A stretch of 64,000 nucleotides of DNA from Clostridiales bacterium FE2011 (GTDB lineage Bacteria > Bacillota > Clostridia > Christensenellales > Aristaeellaceae): positions 3,410,001 through 3,474,000 of the forward strand of contig CP069418.1 in NCBI GenBank assembly GCA_017569305.1. Reading direction: 5' to 3'. Below the pieces are notes generated by a model that was not told where the DNA came from, made no database searches, and saw only the letters and a list, made by a program, of their open reading frames with translations. Positions 8,736 to 16,321 of the stretch are shown in pieces; positions within the stretch are counted from its first letter, which is position 1, and each line of letters starts with the position of its first letter. The position numbers and the translations under genes are program-made.

Positions 8736-9608
8736 ATGCACAGTATGACCGGATGCGGGAGCGGAAAGGTTCAGCAGGACGGATGGGAAGTAACCATTGA
8801 CCTCAAAACCGTAAACCACCGTTTCCTGGATATCGGTATGAGACTGCCGCGGAACCTGAACTTCCTGGAACAGACGATCCGGGACTGCATCGGGAAACGC
8901 ATCCTGCGCGGACATGTGGACGTATTTCTGACGGTGAAACGGACAGATTCCTCCGCAACAACGGTTGAGTGTGATCCGGAACTGGCAGGACGTTACCTGG
9001 AAGCAGCGAAGCTGCTGGCCGGGCAGACAGGCATTGAGAACGACATGACCATCAGCCGGCTCATGAAAATGGAAGGCGTACTGACACTGAATGAGCAGGA
9101 AATGGATGAAGATACGGTGAGCCGGATCTGCGCGGAAGCCGCCGATATTGCAGCCGAACAGCTGGTACAGATGCGGGCGCGGGAAGGTGAGCACCTGAAG
9201 GAAGACCTGAAGGCTCACCTGGACGCCGCCGAAAAACTCCGGAATGCCATCCTGGAGCGCGCTCCGATGGTTGTTACCGAATACCGGGAGAAACTTGAAA
9301 ACCGGCTGAAAAGCCTGCTGACCGAGGCCATTGAGCCACAGCGAATCGCCCAGGAAGTTGCCATTATGGCTGACCGGTGCGCGATCGACGAAGAGCTTGC
9401 CAGGCTGGACAGCCATATCCGTCAGATGCGGAAATATCTGGAAAGCAGCGGTGAAACAGGAAAGAAAATGGATTTCCTGATCCAGGAAATGAACCGCGAA
9501 ACCAATACCATCGGCTCCAAAGCCTCCGACACGGTCATCGCTCAGCATGTGGTTGACCTGAAGAGCGAGATTGAGAAGCTGAGGGAACAGATACAGAACG
9601 TGGAGTGA
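8736..9608 (+). CDS. yicC: YicC-family endoribonuclease-like protein
   Basis: 290 residues, the usual YicC length. It opens with the family signature MHSMTGCG, has KTVNHRFLD near residue 28, and ends with [13 protein letters not shown] and a conserved helical tail. YicC proteins are associated with RNA turnover. The placement before remA-gmk-rpoZ-coaBC is the standard Firmicutes order. The ATG has GGAGAGGTGA upstream. The 3' end touches the remA ribosome site. Confidence 0.93.
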   Translation: MHSMTGCGSGKVQQDGWEVTIDLKTVNHRFLDIGMRLPRNLNFLEQTIRDCIGKRILRGHVDVFLTVKRTDSSATTVECDPELAGRYLEAAKLLAGQTGIENDMTISRLMKMEGVLTLNEQEMDEDTVSRICAEAADIAAEQLVQMRAREGEHLKEDLKAHLDAAEKLRNAILERAPMVVTEYREKLENRLKSLLTEAIEPQRIAQEVAIMADRCAIDEELARLDSHIRQMRKYLESSGETGKKMDFLIQEMNRETNTIGSKASDTVIAQHVVDLKSEIEKLREQIQNVE

Positions 9609-9616
9609 CGGGCAAA

Positions 9617-9874
9617 ATGAAACTGGTGAACATCGGATATGGAAACATGCTGGCGACAGAACGCCTGGTAGCTGTAGTGTCCCCGGAGGCGGCACCGATC
9701 CGCCGGATGATCCAGGACGCAAGGGACAGCGGCAGGGTTATAGACGCCACATGCGGACACAAGACCAGAGCTGTTATTGTTACAGATTCAGAACATGTTG
9801 TTCTTTCACCGCTGATGCCGGAAACGGTAGCAGCCCGCATTGATGAACGCAAAGGGATGGAGGAAGACGCATGA
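9617..9874 (+). CDS. remA: RemA-type extracellular matrix regulator (DUF370)
   Basis: 85 residues beginning [10 protein letters not shown], the RemA start; a GTG 12 bases earlier is possible but overlaps yicC and gives a non-family N terminus. The [11 protein letters not shown] and TRAVIVTDS motifs mark this DNA-binding protein, which in Bacillus activates matrix genes. It overlaps gmk by 4 bases. The role in this organism is not known; this gene position is conserved even in species without known biofilm operons. Confidence 0.9.
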   Translation: MKLVNIGYGNMLATERLVAVVSPEAAPIRRMIQDARDSGRVIDATCGHKTRAVIVTDSEHVVLSPLMPETVAARIDERKGMEEDA

Positions 9875-10473
9875 AAGAAACAAGGAAAGGCATGCTGCTG
9901 GTGATTTCCGGTCCTTCCGGAGCCGGTAAAGGGACACTGGTGGCCAAACTGCTCGAAAAAGATCCCTCATTCTGTTTTTCCGTGAGCGTCACCACAAGGG
10001 GACGACGGGAAAATGAGATTGAAGATGTTCATTACCACTTTATTTCTGACGAGGAATATGATAAACTGCTTGCCGAGGACGCGTTTATCGAACACGCAAG
10101 CGTCCATGGTCACCGGTACGGCACGCTGAAAAGCGAGGTCTATGACCGGATGGAAAAAGGACAGAACGTGCTGCTGGATATTGATCCGCAAGGCGCACGG
10201 GAAGTCATGAGCAAGGAAAAGGACTGCGTCAGCGTGTTCATTCTTCCGCCGAGCTATCATGACCTGAGGGTGCGGCTCCATACCCGCAACACAGAGAATG
10301 AAGAGGAGATCCAGCGGAGACTGAACAACGCCAGAGGAGAAATCCGCCAGGCAGACCGCTACCGTTACCTCATTGTGAACGACAACCTGGAGCTGGCTTT
10401 TGAACAGCTGGCAGCTATTGTCCGGGCTGAGAAACAGAACACAGTGCGGTATTTCCCAGAGATTGAGGAATAA
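9871..10473 (+). CDS. gmk: Guanylate kinase
   Basis: 200 residues. The P-loop GPSGAGKGT sits at residues about 13-21, and the GMP-binding [11 protein letters not shown] and VHYHFIS motifs follow. It phosphorylates GMP to GDP with ATP in nucleotide synthesis. The start overlaps remA by ATGA, so translation is probably coupled. Full length for the family. Confidence 0.96.
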   Translation: MKETRKGMLLVISGPSGAGKGTLVAKLLEKDPSFCFSVSVTTRGRRENEIEDVHYHFISDEEYDKLLAEDAFIEHASVHGHRYGTLKSEVYDRMEKGQNVLLDIDPQGAREVMSKEKDCVSVFILPPSYHDLRVRLHTRNTENEEEIQRRLNNARGEIRQADRYRYLIVNDNLELAFEQLAAIVRAEKQNTVRYFPEIEE

Positions 10474-10498
10474 CCTGTAAACCTGAGGAGGAAATGAA

Positions 10499-10717
10499 AT
10501 GTCTATTGTTGATCCGAGCGTACTTGAACTGCTGAACCACGCAGAAAGCCGTTACACCCTGGTTGTTGAAGCCAGCAAGCGCGGCCGCGAGATCGTGAAC
10601 GGCGCACTGCCGATGATCGATGCGGAAGGCATGAAACCGCTGAAAATCGCTGTTGAAGAGATTAACCGCGGACTGCTGACCTACGACAACCCGACGGAGC
10701 AGGAGGAGCAGAACTGA
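10499..10717 (+). CDS. rpoZ: RNA polymerase omega subunit
   Basis: 72 residues. The conserved omega core is visible: SRYTLVVEASKRGREI, then LKIAVEEINRGLL. It assists RNA polymerase assembly. The RBS GAGGAGG is 7 bases upstream of the ATG. One base separates its stop from coaBC. Confidence 0.93.
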   Translation: MSIVDPSVLELLNHAESRYTLVVEASKRGREIVNGALPMIDAEGMKPLKIAVEEINRGLLTYDNPTEQEEQN

Positions 10718-10718
10718 T

Positions 10719-11918
10719 ATGGATCTGACCGGCAGGGAGATCGTGCTGGGAGTGACGGGAGGCATCGCCGCGTATAAAAGCGCAGAGGTTGTCTCCCGTT
10801 TGCGTCATATGGGTGCGAATGTACATGTAATCATGACAAAGAACGCGACGGAATTTGTTTCGCCGCTTACTTTTCAGACGCTTTCTGCCAACCAGGTTGT
10901 CACAGATACCTTCCAGGCACCTGAATACTGGAATGTTGAACATGTGGCCCTGGCCAAACGGGCAGAGATCTTTGTGATCGCCCCAGCAACGGCAAACATC
11001 ATGGCCAAGATGGCCTGCGGAATAGCGGACGATATGCTTTCCACCACGGTGCTTGCCACTAAGGCACCGGTGCTTGTTGCACCCGCAATGAACACAGGTA
11101 TGTGGACAGCTGCCGCCACACAGGCGAACCTGAAAACACTGCAGGAACGGGGAATACAGTTTGTCGGTCCTGACAGCGGCATCCTGGCCTGCGGTGACGA
11201 AGGCGCAGGACGAATGAGTGAGCCGGAAACGATCGTTGCAGCGATCTGCGACAGGCTGAATGCGCGCAGCGACCTGGCCGGGAAGAAAGTCCTGGTAACC
11301 GCGGGCGCCACCCGGGAAAGACTGGATCCGGTGCGCTACATGACCAATGATTCCAGCGGAAAAATGGGCTTCGCCATCGCGGAAGCCGCCAGGGTACGGG
11401 GAGCAGAAGTGACCGCGGTATACGGAAACGTCACCGCCCAGGTGCCGGCAGGCATCCGCCGTATTCAGATTGAATCCGCCCAGGAACTGTATGACGTGAT
11501 GATGCGCGAAGCACCGGAACAGGATATCATTATCCAGGCGGCTGCGGTATGCGACTACCGGTTTGAAAAAACCGCGACGAGCAAGATCAAGAAGGCTGAG
11601 GGCGAGGCACTAACGCTGACGCTGACTGAGAATCCCGACGTGGCAAAGGCTGTCGGCGCGATCAAAAAGAAAGGCCAGACACTGGTCGGGTTCGCCGCGG
11701 AAACAGACAATGTGAAGAAGAACGCGGTGGATAAACTGAAGAAAAAGAACCTGGACATGATCGTGGCAAATGACGTGACGAAACCTGGAGCAGGATTTAA
11801 TGTGGACACGAATATTGCGGCGATCATAACGAAAGATGGCATTGAAGATTTACCGTTGCAGAGTAAAAGGGAACTAGCTGATAAGATCCTGGATAAAATA
11901 ATTGAGGTGAGGAAATAA
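10719..11918 (+). CDS. coaBC: Bifunctional phosphopantothenoylcysteine decarboxylase/phosphopantothenate-cysteine ligase
   Basis: 399 residues. The N-terminal flavoprotein CoaC part starts GVTGGIAAYKSAEVVSRL and has the PAMN motif (residues about 127-130). The C-terminal CoaB part begins near residue 190 with VTAGATRERLDPVRYMTN and includes AAAVCDYR. The enzyme converts 4'-phosphopantothenate to 4'-phosphopantetheine in two steps of CoA synthesis. CoaE, the last step of the pathway, is in this window as a fusion at 51.9-53.3 kb. A heptamer tract and terminator follow. Confidence 0.95.
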   Translation: MDLTGREIVLGVTGGIAAYKSAEVVSRLRHMGANVHVIMTKNATEFVSPLTFQTLSANQVVTDTFQAPEYWNVEHVALAKRAEIFVIAPATANIMAKMACGIADDMLSTTVLATKAPVLVAPAMNTGMWTAAATQANLKTLQERGIQFVGPDSGILACGDEGAGRMSEPETIVAAICDRLNARSDLAGKKVLVTAGATRERLDPVRYMTNDSSGKMGFAIAEAARVRGAEVTAVYGNVTAQVPAGIRRIQIESAQELYDVMMREAPEQDIIIQAAAVCDYRFEKTATSKIKKAEGEALTLTLTENPDVAKAVGAIKKKGQTLVGFAAETDNVKKNAVDKLKKKNLDMIVANDVTKPGAGFNVDTNIAAIITKDGIEDLPLQSKRELADKILDKIIEVRK

Positions 11919-11924
11919 ACGAAA

Positions 11925-11957
11925 ACTGAAAACTTAATACTTAAAACTTAAAAATGG
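11925..11957 (+). repeat. Heptamer-phased repeat tract ending in AATGG
   Basis: Four 7-base units in phase, ACTGAAA, ACTTAAT, ACTTAAA and ACTTAAA, are followed by AATGG. The tract sits between the coaBC stop and its terminator. Compare 1566-1601 and 46656-46681. Confidence 0.85.
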
Positions 11958-11964
11958 TAGATAA

Positions 11965-11994
11965 AACTCTTCCAGAAATCTGGAAGAGTTTTTT
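11965..11994 (+). terminator. Terminator of the yicC-coaBC operon
   Basis: A 12-bp stem (11965-11976 with 11979-11990; the apex must open) precedes a T run. Confidence 0.85.
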
Positions 11995-12013
11995 AGTATT
12001 TAAATTATCATTA

Positions 12014-12323
12014 ACGAAGGCACGCCTTCGCTAATGAATGATATGTTGCTTCGCAACATGATATATCGGCTTCATGCCGATATGATAGATAAATCGGGGA
12101 CACTAACGTGTATCCGATTTATATGATATTTTTTGCTGCGCAAAAAGTGATTATAGTGTTTATCTCCTATGTATTTAATTGATAATGAAAGATTAGCGCT
12201 GCGATAATGAAATATTTGCCTCTGGCAAATGTGAAATGTGCTTCGCACATGAAATATCGGCCAACGGCCGATGTGAAATATTCGTCTCCGACGAATGTGA
12301 AAGTTACTGTTTGCTTTGCAAAC
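12014..12323. repeat. Tandem array of mini-hairpins with variable stems and conserved linkers
   Basis: This fills most of the 444-base gap between coaBC and rsfS. Nearly perfect hairpins, most with 3-base loops, occur at 12015-12030, 12043-12059, 12063-12083, 12089-12122, 12132-12145, 12214-12230, 12236-12250, 12256-12272, 12280-12296 and 12309-12323. Many stems begin AT and end AT, but their inner sequence differs each time. Linkers resemble ATGATAT in the first half and ATGTGAAAT in the second. Interval 12146-12213 contains only a weak unit. No coding region spans the array. Function unknown; see findings. Confidence 0.85.
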
Positions 12324-12327
12324 GAAA

Positions 12328-12350
12328 AACAGCTTCCAAAGGAAGCTGTT
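12328..12350 (-). terminator. Terminator of rsfS
   Basis: A 10-bp stem (AACAGCTTCC with its complement) and a 3-base loop, followed on the minus strand by T-rich sequence. It lies just past the rsfS stop and could also work for the plus strand. Confidence 0.8.
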
Positions 12351-12362
12351 TGATATGATTTG

Positions 12363-12728
12363 TTAATCCTTGACTGTTTGGTCGAAGGGCAATTCAAGGG
12401 AGTTGGTGCCGTCATTCCAGAGACGATCAAGACCATAGAAAGCGCGGTCATCGCGGTGGAAGAGATGTACGATAATATGACCATAATCCAGGATGATCCA
12501 GCGGCCCTCACGACGGCCCTCAGAACGCCTGAGATCAATGCCTTCCTTTGCCATGAGTTCATCCACGGAATCCGCAAGGGCAGAAACCTGGCTGGCGGTA
12601 CGACCGGAAGCGATCACCATATGATCGCAAAGCACGGTGAGGCGGGAAACATTCAGGGCGACAATATCCTGGGACTTACGGTCATAGAGCAGACGGGCAA
12701 TACGGAGTACGGTTTCCTGATCCTGCAT
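12363..12728 (-). CDS. rsfS: Ribosomal silencing factor RsfS
   Basis: 121 residues of the Iojap/RsfS family: DIVALNVS, CDHMVIASGRTASQVSALAD, the GRREGRWIILDYGHIIVHLF core, and a C-terminal YGLDRLW. It binds ribosomal protein L14 and blocks subunit joining in starvation. It lies directly downstream of the nadD-yqeK fusion, the usual order. The ATG is preceded by a GGAGGAT ribosome site. Confidence 0.93.
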   Translation of the reverse strand: MQDQETVLRIARLLYDRKSQDIVALNVSRLTVLCDHMVIASGRTASQVSALADSVDELMAKEGIDLRRSEGRREGRWIILDYGHIIVHLFHRDDRAFYGLDRLWNDGTNSLELPFDQTVKD

Positions 12729-12772
12729 TGTGTATCCTCCAATATAAAATATTCGTTACCGCAGGAGCGGCA

Positions 12773-13963
12773 TCAATCCTTTACAGCCGGAAGCGTACGA
12801 AGCCAGCTTATGGTATCGACAGTACGCGGATAAAGGTACCAGCCACGGGAAAGGACATGCTCCACGGTGCCCTCAAGAGAGAGCAAAAGCGCTTTTTCCA
12901 GCGAAGTCTCTGAGAGGGTACGAACCTCATCCAGCAGAGGGAAAGGATCGCGAAGCGGTTCCATGAAGTCAGCCAGACAGACGCACATGGCGAGGCGGGA
13001 CATACCGGGATAACCGGTATTATGGAAGCGGATGGCCTCGAGCACTTCCGGATCGGTCATGCCATAGAGCTGTTCTGCCAGGCAGGCACCAGCCAGGGAA
13101 TGGAGCAGCGCATCACTGGAAAGGACTCCGGGATCATCTGTGAGATGATTCTCTTTGGCGATACGCTGCATATCCTTTAAAGGAAGACATTTGGCGCAGT
13201 CGTGCAGCAGACCGGCCTGCTCAGCCTTCAGCGGGTTTTCACCATATCGGGCGGCAAGACGGGCGGAAGTCCGGGCTACGCTCAGGGAATGGGCAAAACG
13301 CTTCGGCTTCAGCGCTGAGAAAAGATTGTCCATCCAGAAATCGATCTTGTCAAGCCTTCCGGGACAGCCATAGAGCCCCTTACACTGACAATACTCCTGC
13401 ACAGCTGGGTTCAGATCCGCTGAATCCATACCGGTAGAGAGTGCCGAACGGATACAGGAAGAAGAAACCTCCACAGGACTGAAAGGAAGAAAGCGAACGC
13501 GTCCGCCCATGGCTTTCAGCCGGTCGATTTCCTCCCGGCAGGAAGCTTTCACATCTTTTTCCCTGGGAATGACCAGAAAAGAACAAAGCCTGAAAACTTC
13601 CTCTATATTAACCCAATGATGAAGGGTCATCAGCGTATCAGAACCAATGACATAGAACAGATCCGCGTCGGGATACTCCTTCCGCACAGTCTTCAGGGTG
13701 TCAACGGCATAAGTAGTGCCGGGACGGTCCATCTCCAGACGGGAAGGAACCAGGCGCTTATCCTTTGAACAGGCGGCGACCAGCATTTTCCACCGGTCTT
13801 CCGCCGGGGCAATACAGGATTTATGGCCGGGAGTGCCACAGGGAACAACCAGCAGGCGATCCACATATGCAGCATCAAGCACACTGAGCGCTGCCGCAAT
13901 ATGACCACGGTGAACCGGATCAAAACTGCCGCCCAGAATGCCGATACGCTCTTTTTTTGCCAA
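12773..13963 (-). CDS. nadD: NadD-YqeK fusion: nicotinate-nucleotide adenylyltransferase plus HD-domain hydrolase
   Basis: 396 residues with two full domains. Residues 5-195 are NadD: GGSFDPVHRGH at 11-21 and the VSSSCIR motif at 166-172, converting nicotinate mononucleotide plus ATP to deamido-NAD. Residues about 205-390 are a YqeK-type HD domain with AHSLSVA, the metal-binding H254-D255 in GLLHDCAK, and a second HSLAGA histidine; YqeK enzymes hydrolyse diadenosine tetraphosphate. In many Firmicutes these are two adjacent genes; here no stop lies between them. The start is TTG, with AGGAGG 8 bases upstream. Cytoplasmic. Confidence 0.92.
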   Translation of the reverse strand: MAKKERIGILGGSFDPVHRGHIAAALSVLDAAYVDRLLVVPCGTPGHKSCIAPAEDRWKMLVAACSKDKRLVPSRLEMDRPGTTYAVDTLKTVRKEYPDADLFYVIGSDTLMTLHHWVNIEEVFRLCSFLVIPREKDVKASCREEIDRLKAMGGRVRFLPFSPVEVSSSCIRSALSTGMDSADLNPAVQEYCQCKGLYGCPGRLDKIDFWMDNLFSALKPKRFAHSLSVARTSARLAARYGENPLKAEQAGLLHDCAKCLPLKDMQRIAKENHLTDDPGVLSSDALLHSLAGACLAEQLYGMTDPEVLEAIRFHNTGYPGMSRLAMCVCLADFMEPLRDPFPLLDEVRTLSETSLEKALLLSLEGTVEHVLSRGWYLYPRTVDTISWLRTLPAVKD

Positions 13964-13994
13964 AGCAAAGAACCTCCTGATTTCTGTTAGTGAT

Positions 13995-14000
13995 ATTATA
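13995..14000 (-). promoter_or_regulatory. Candidate -10 box of nadD-yqeK/rsfS
   Basis: A minus-strand TATAAT lies about 32 bases upstream of the TTG start. The -35 candidate at 17 bases is TTCCCT, which is weak. Confidence 0.45.
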
Positions 14001-14052
14001 AACGAAAAGAAACATATAGGGAAGACACTTTCAAATTTCTTTTTTGAAAAGC

Positions 14053-14081
14053 TTGCTTTTTCACGGCCGTCGTGATATTAT
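14053..14081 (+). promoter_or_regulatory. Promoter of rpsT
   Basis: TTGCTT (14053-14058), 17-base spacer, TATTAT (14076-14081), 45 bases before the rpsT start codon. Confidence 0.7.
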
Positions 14082-14126
14082 TGCATGCGATGGTTTTTTA
14101 AGGATCCTAAGGGGAGGTGAACCGAG

Positions 14127-14390
14127 TTGCCGAATATCCAGTCCGCAAAGAAGCGCGTTAAGGTCAGCGAGAAGAAGAATCTTCGCAACCGCATCGTAAA
14201 GAGCGAGATGCGTACTTCCATCCGGAAGTTTGACGCCGCTGTTGCCGCTGACGCGCAGAACGCCAATGAGCAGCTGTCCGCGACTTCCGCAGTGATCGAT
14301 AAGGCCGCGTCCAAGGGCGTTATTCATAAGAATGCCGCCAATCGGAAAAAGGCCCGTCTGGCCAAGCAGTTGACCAAGGCCGCCAACTAA
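14127..14390 (+). CDS. rpsT: Small ribosomal subunit protein S20
   Basis: 87 residues, normal length. NIQSAKKRV near the start, NRKKARLAKQL near the end and the lysine-rich helical composition identify bS20. The start is TTG at 14127 with GGGGAGGTGA 7 bases upstream; no in-frame ATG gives the conserved N terminus. A weak start codon on rpsT is known in other bacteria as part of S20 autoregulation. Monocistronic, with promoter and terminator. Confidence 0.95.
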   Translation: MPNIQSAKKRVKVSEKKNLRNRIVKSEMRTSIRKFDAAVAADAQNANEQLSATSAVIDKAASKGVIHKNAANRKKARLAKQLTKAAN

Positions 14391-14410
14391 GCAGAATCGC
14401 GTGTGATAAA

Positions 14411-14437
14411 CTCCCTTCCAAAGTATGGAAGGGGTTT
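14411..14437 (+). terminator. Terminator of rpsT
   Basis: A stem of CTCCCTTCCA with its near-complement across a short loop, followed by TTTTT. Confidence 0.85.
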
Positions 14438-14514
14438 TTCCGTATTCGGGAAGAAAATCGAAATGTGTTTCGTCTTTATAGTTGAATCCCTTATGAGAGA
14501 GGAAGTGTGAGGAC

Positions 14515-15126
14515 TTGAGCAGAGTAAGATTCTTATTCCTTATTACCTTGATTGCAATGCTGGCCGTATGTTCTGTCAGCGTGAAAGCGGAAACAGCTTC
14601 CGAAGGAACCGAAGAGCAGGGACTCGATGAGATCCAGGCCCTGATTGAGATGTCCGATGTGAAAGACACGGAGGGCATGAGCCTTGAAGAGATGACCGAC
14701 GCCTTTGCAGACACCTCCATGTGCGAATACATGGACAGCGTGACAGGCTTCAGCATGCAGTACCCGGCAGTCTTCCAGTTCGGCGAAGGCCAGGGAGGAC
14801 TCACCGCGGTATCAGCTGACGGAAAAGCAACGCTTTCCATTGAAAACATGGCACACGAAGGAAGCCTGACCAAGGAAATCCTGATGGAGGCCATCAAGCT
14901 GGAAGTACCGAACTTTGACGCCAACGGCGCTGAGGTCAACAACTGCCTGCGCGTGACAAGAAAAGAAAACCAGGATACAATGATACAGACAGACCTGTAT
15001 TACCTGACTGAAAAGAGTTTACACCATATCATCCTCCGTTATCCGTCGGACCAGGAAGAAACCTATTCTTCCTACATTGATTATATGATCAATACGATGG
15101 AAACGAATGATTCGGAACTTGGTTAA
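14515..15126 (+). CDS. Secreted protein of unknown function
   Basis: 203 residues. A hydrophobic signal peptide (about residues 5-24, cleavage likely near VKAET) is followed by an acidic, mostly soluble domain. The region from FADTSMCEYMDSVTGFSMQYP onward resembles small extracytoplasmic domains that begin with a 'Y-P-x-F' type strand, but I cannot assign a family. The start is TTG with GAGGAAGTGTGAGG just before it. It lies 31 bases upstream of another exported protein, so they may share a transcript. Confidence 0.75.
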   Translation: MSRVRFLFLITLIAMLAVCSVSVKAETASEGTEEQGLDEIQALIEMSDVKDTEGMSLEEMTDAFADTSMCEYMDSVTGFSMQYPAVFQFGEGQGGLTAVSADGKATLSIENMAHEGSLTKEILMEAIKLEVPNFDANGAEVNNCLRVTRKENQDTMIQTDLYYLTEKSLHHIILRYPSDQEETYSSYIDYMINTMETNDSELG

Positions 15127-15157
15127 GACCATTTTCTATACGGAAGGAACGAAAGAT

Positions 15158-16177
15158 ATGATGAAACGTAAACACAGCGCAATTATCCTGATGGTGCTGA
15201 TCCTGGCAGCCGTTTCCGTACTGCCGGTGAGCGGCGCAATGGCGGATACCGGTACGGTCAAGGGCGGATGGCTGATCCTCCGCGCTGAACCGTCCTTTAC
15301 GGGCGCGATCAGGGCCAGCTATCCCAGCGGCACCGTGGTGACCATTACCGGACAGGTCGGATCCTGGTACGCGGTTACCGCACCGGACGGACTGAGCGGA
15401 TATATGCTCGGAGATTACCTCCAGGTTGGCGGCACCAGCAGCCCCGCAACCGGAACCTTTATTGATTCCACTGCATACGTGACCAGCGCAAACGGACTGA
15501 ACGTCCGGATGAGAAGCGGCCCCGGAAAGGGATATTCCGTGATCGCTTCCTATGTACCCGGCACCAAGTGCACCATTATTTCCCCCGGCAACAACTGGTG
15601 CAGAATCCAGGTGGGCACGCTGACCGGCTATATGATGACCCAGTTCCTGACCGGCACAGCCGTCACCCCTGCCATCACCCCGGTTCCGGTCAATCCCGTA
15701 CCCTCCGGAAGTGAGTACACGGTTTACGTGACCAGCCGGAACGGCAACGGCGTGAACCTGCGGTCCGGTCCGTCCAAGTCCTATACCAGTATCGGATTCT
15801 ACAGCGTGGGTACCCAGGCGACCATGATTACCAAGGGCAGTACCTGGAGCTATATCCGCGTGGGCAACCGGTACGGCTATATGATGACCGAATTCCTGAC
15901 GGAAAGCCAGAACGTGACTCCCGTGCCTTCCTATACAGGAGCGTATGTGGTGAGCGCGAACGGCAGGAACGTGAACCTGCGGTCCGCTCCGTCCACACAG
16001 AGCACGATCATCCGCTCCTATAAGCCCGGCACTCCGCTGACGATCATTACCCGGGGCGTGGACTGGTGCTTCGTGCTGATTGACGGCAACTACGGATACA
16101 TGATGAAGCAGTTCATCTACGACGGCTATACACCGGCTACAATGACCGACCTGTATCCTTACGGCGGGATCCTGTGA
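15158..16177 (+). CDS. Secreted protein with four bacterial SH3 domains
   Basis: 339 residues from the ATG at 15158 (a second ATG follows immediately); GGAAGGA lies about 8 bases upstream. A signal peptide ends near GAMADTG. Four SH3b repeats follow at about residues 33-90, 107-165, 190-250 and 262-322, each with an LR-S-P core and a G-Y-M closing motif (GLNVRMRSGPGKGYSVI, GVNLRSGPSKSYTSI, NVNLRSAPSTQSTII). SH3b domains bind peptidoglycan or other wall polymers. No catalytic domain is present, so a binding or scaffold role outside the cell is inferred. Confidence 0.88.
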   Translation: MMKRKHSAIILMVLILAAVSVLPVSGAMADTGTVKGGWLILRAEPSFTGAIRASYPSGTVVTITGQVGSWYAVTAPDGLSGYMLGDYLQVGGTSSPATGTFIDSTAYVTSANGLNVRMRSGPGKGYSVIASYVPGTKCTIISPGNNWCRIQVGTLTGYMMTQFLTGTAVTPAITPVPVNPVPSGSEYTVYVTSRNGNGVNLRSGPSKSYTSIGFYSVGTQATMITKGSTWSYIRVGNRYGYMMTEFLTESQNVTPVPSYTGAYVVSANGRNVNLRSAPSTQSTIIRSYKPGTPLTIITRGVDWCFVLIDGNYGYMMKQFIYDGYTPATMTDLYPYGGIL

Positions 16178-16230
16178 CATATTACAAAACCTTTTCACAG
16201 TTTTTACGAAAACAAAATGAAAACAAAATT

Positions 16231-16263
16231 ACCGGTACACTCTTTCCAAGTGTACCGGTTTTT
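16231..16263 (+). terminator. Terminator of the SH3-domain gene, overlapping the next promoter
   Basis: A 10-bp perfect stem (16231-16240 with 16250-16259), loop of 9, then TTTTT. The -35 box of the following promoter lies in its loop. Confidence 0.85.
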
Positions 16264-16271
16264 GTTATAAT
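16243..16271 (+). promoter_or_regulatory. Promoter of the BMP-family ABC transporter operon
   Basis: TTTCCA (16243-16248), 17-base spacer, TATAAT (16266-16271), 51 bases before the ATG. The -35 box is a 4/6 match and sits in the loop of the preceding terminator. Confidence 0.65.
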
Positions 16272-16321
16272 TGGTACAAATGAACGGCATATGCCGACAA
16301 TCAGAAAGGGGTAATTTTCCT

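Noticed and set aside
12014..12323. Possible CRISPR array
   Set aside because: There are no direct repeats of 24-40 bases with uniform spacers and no cas genes; the conserved parts are short linkers and the variable parts are palindromes.
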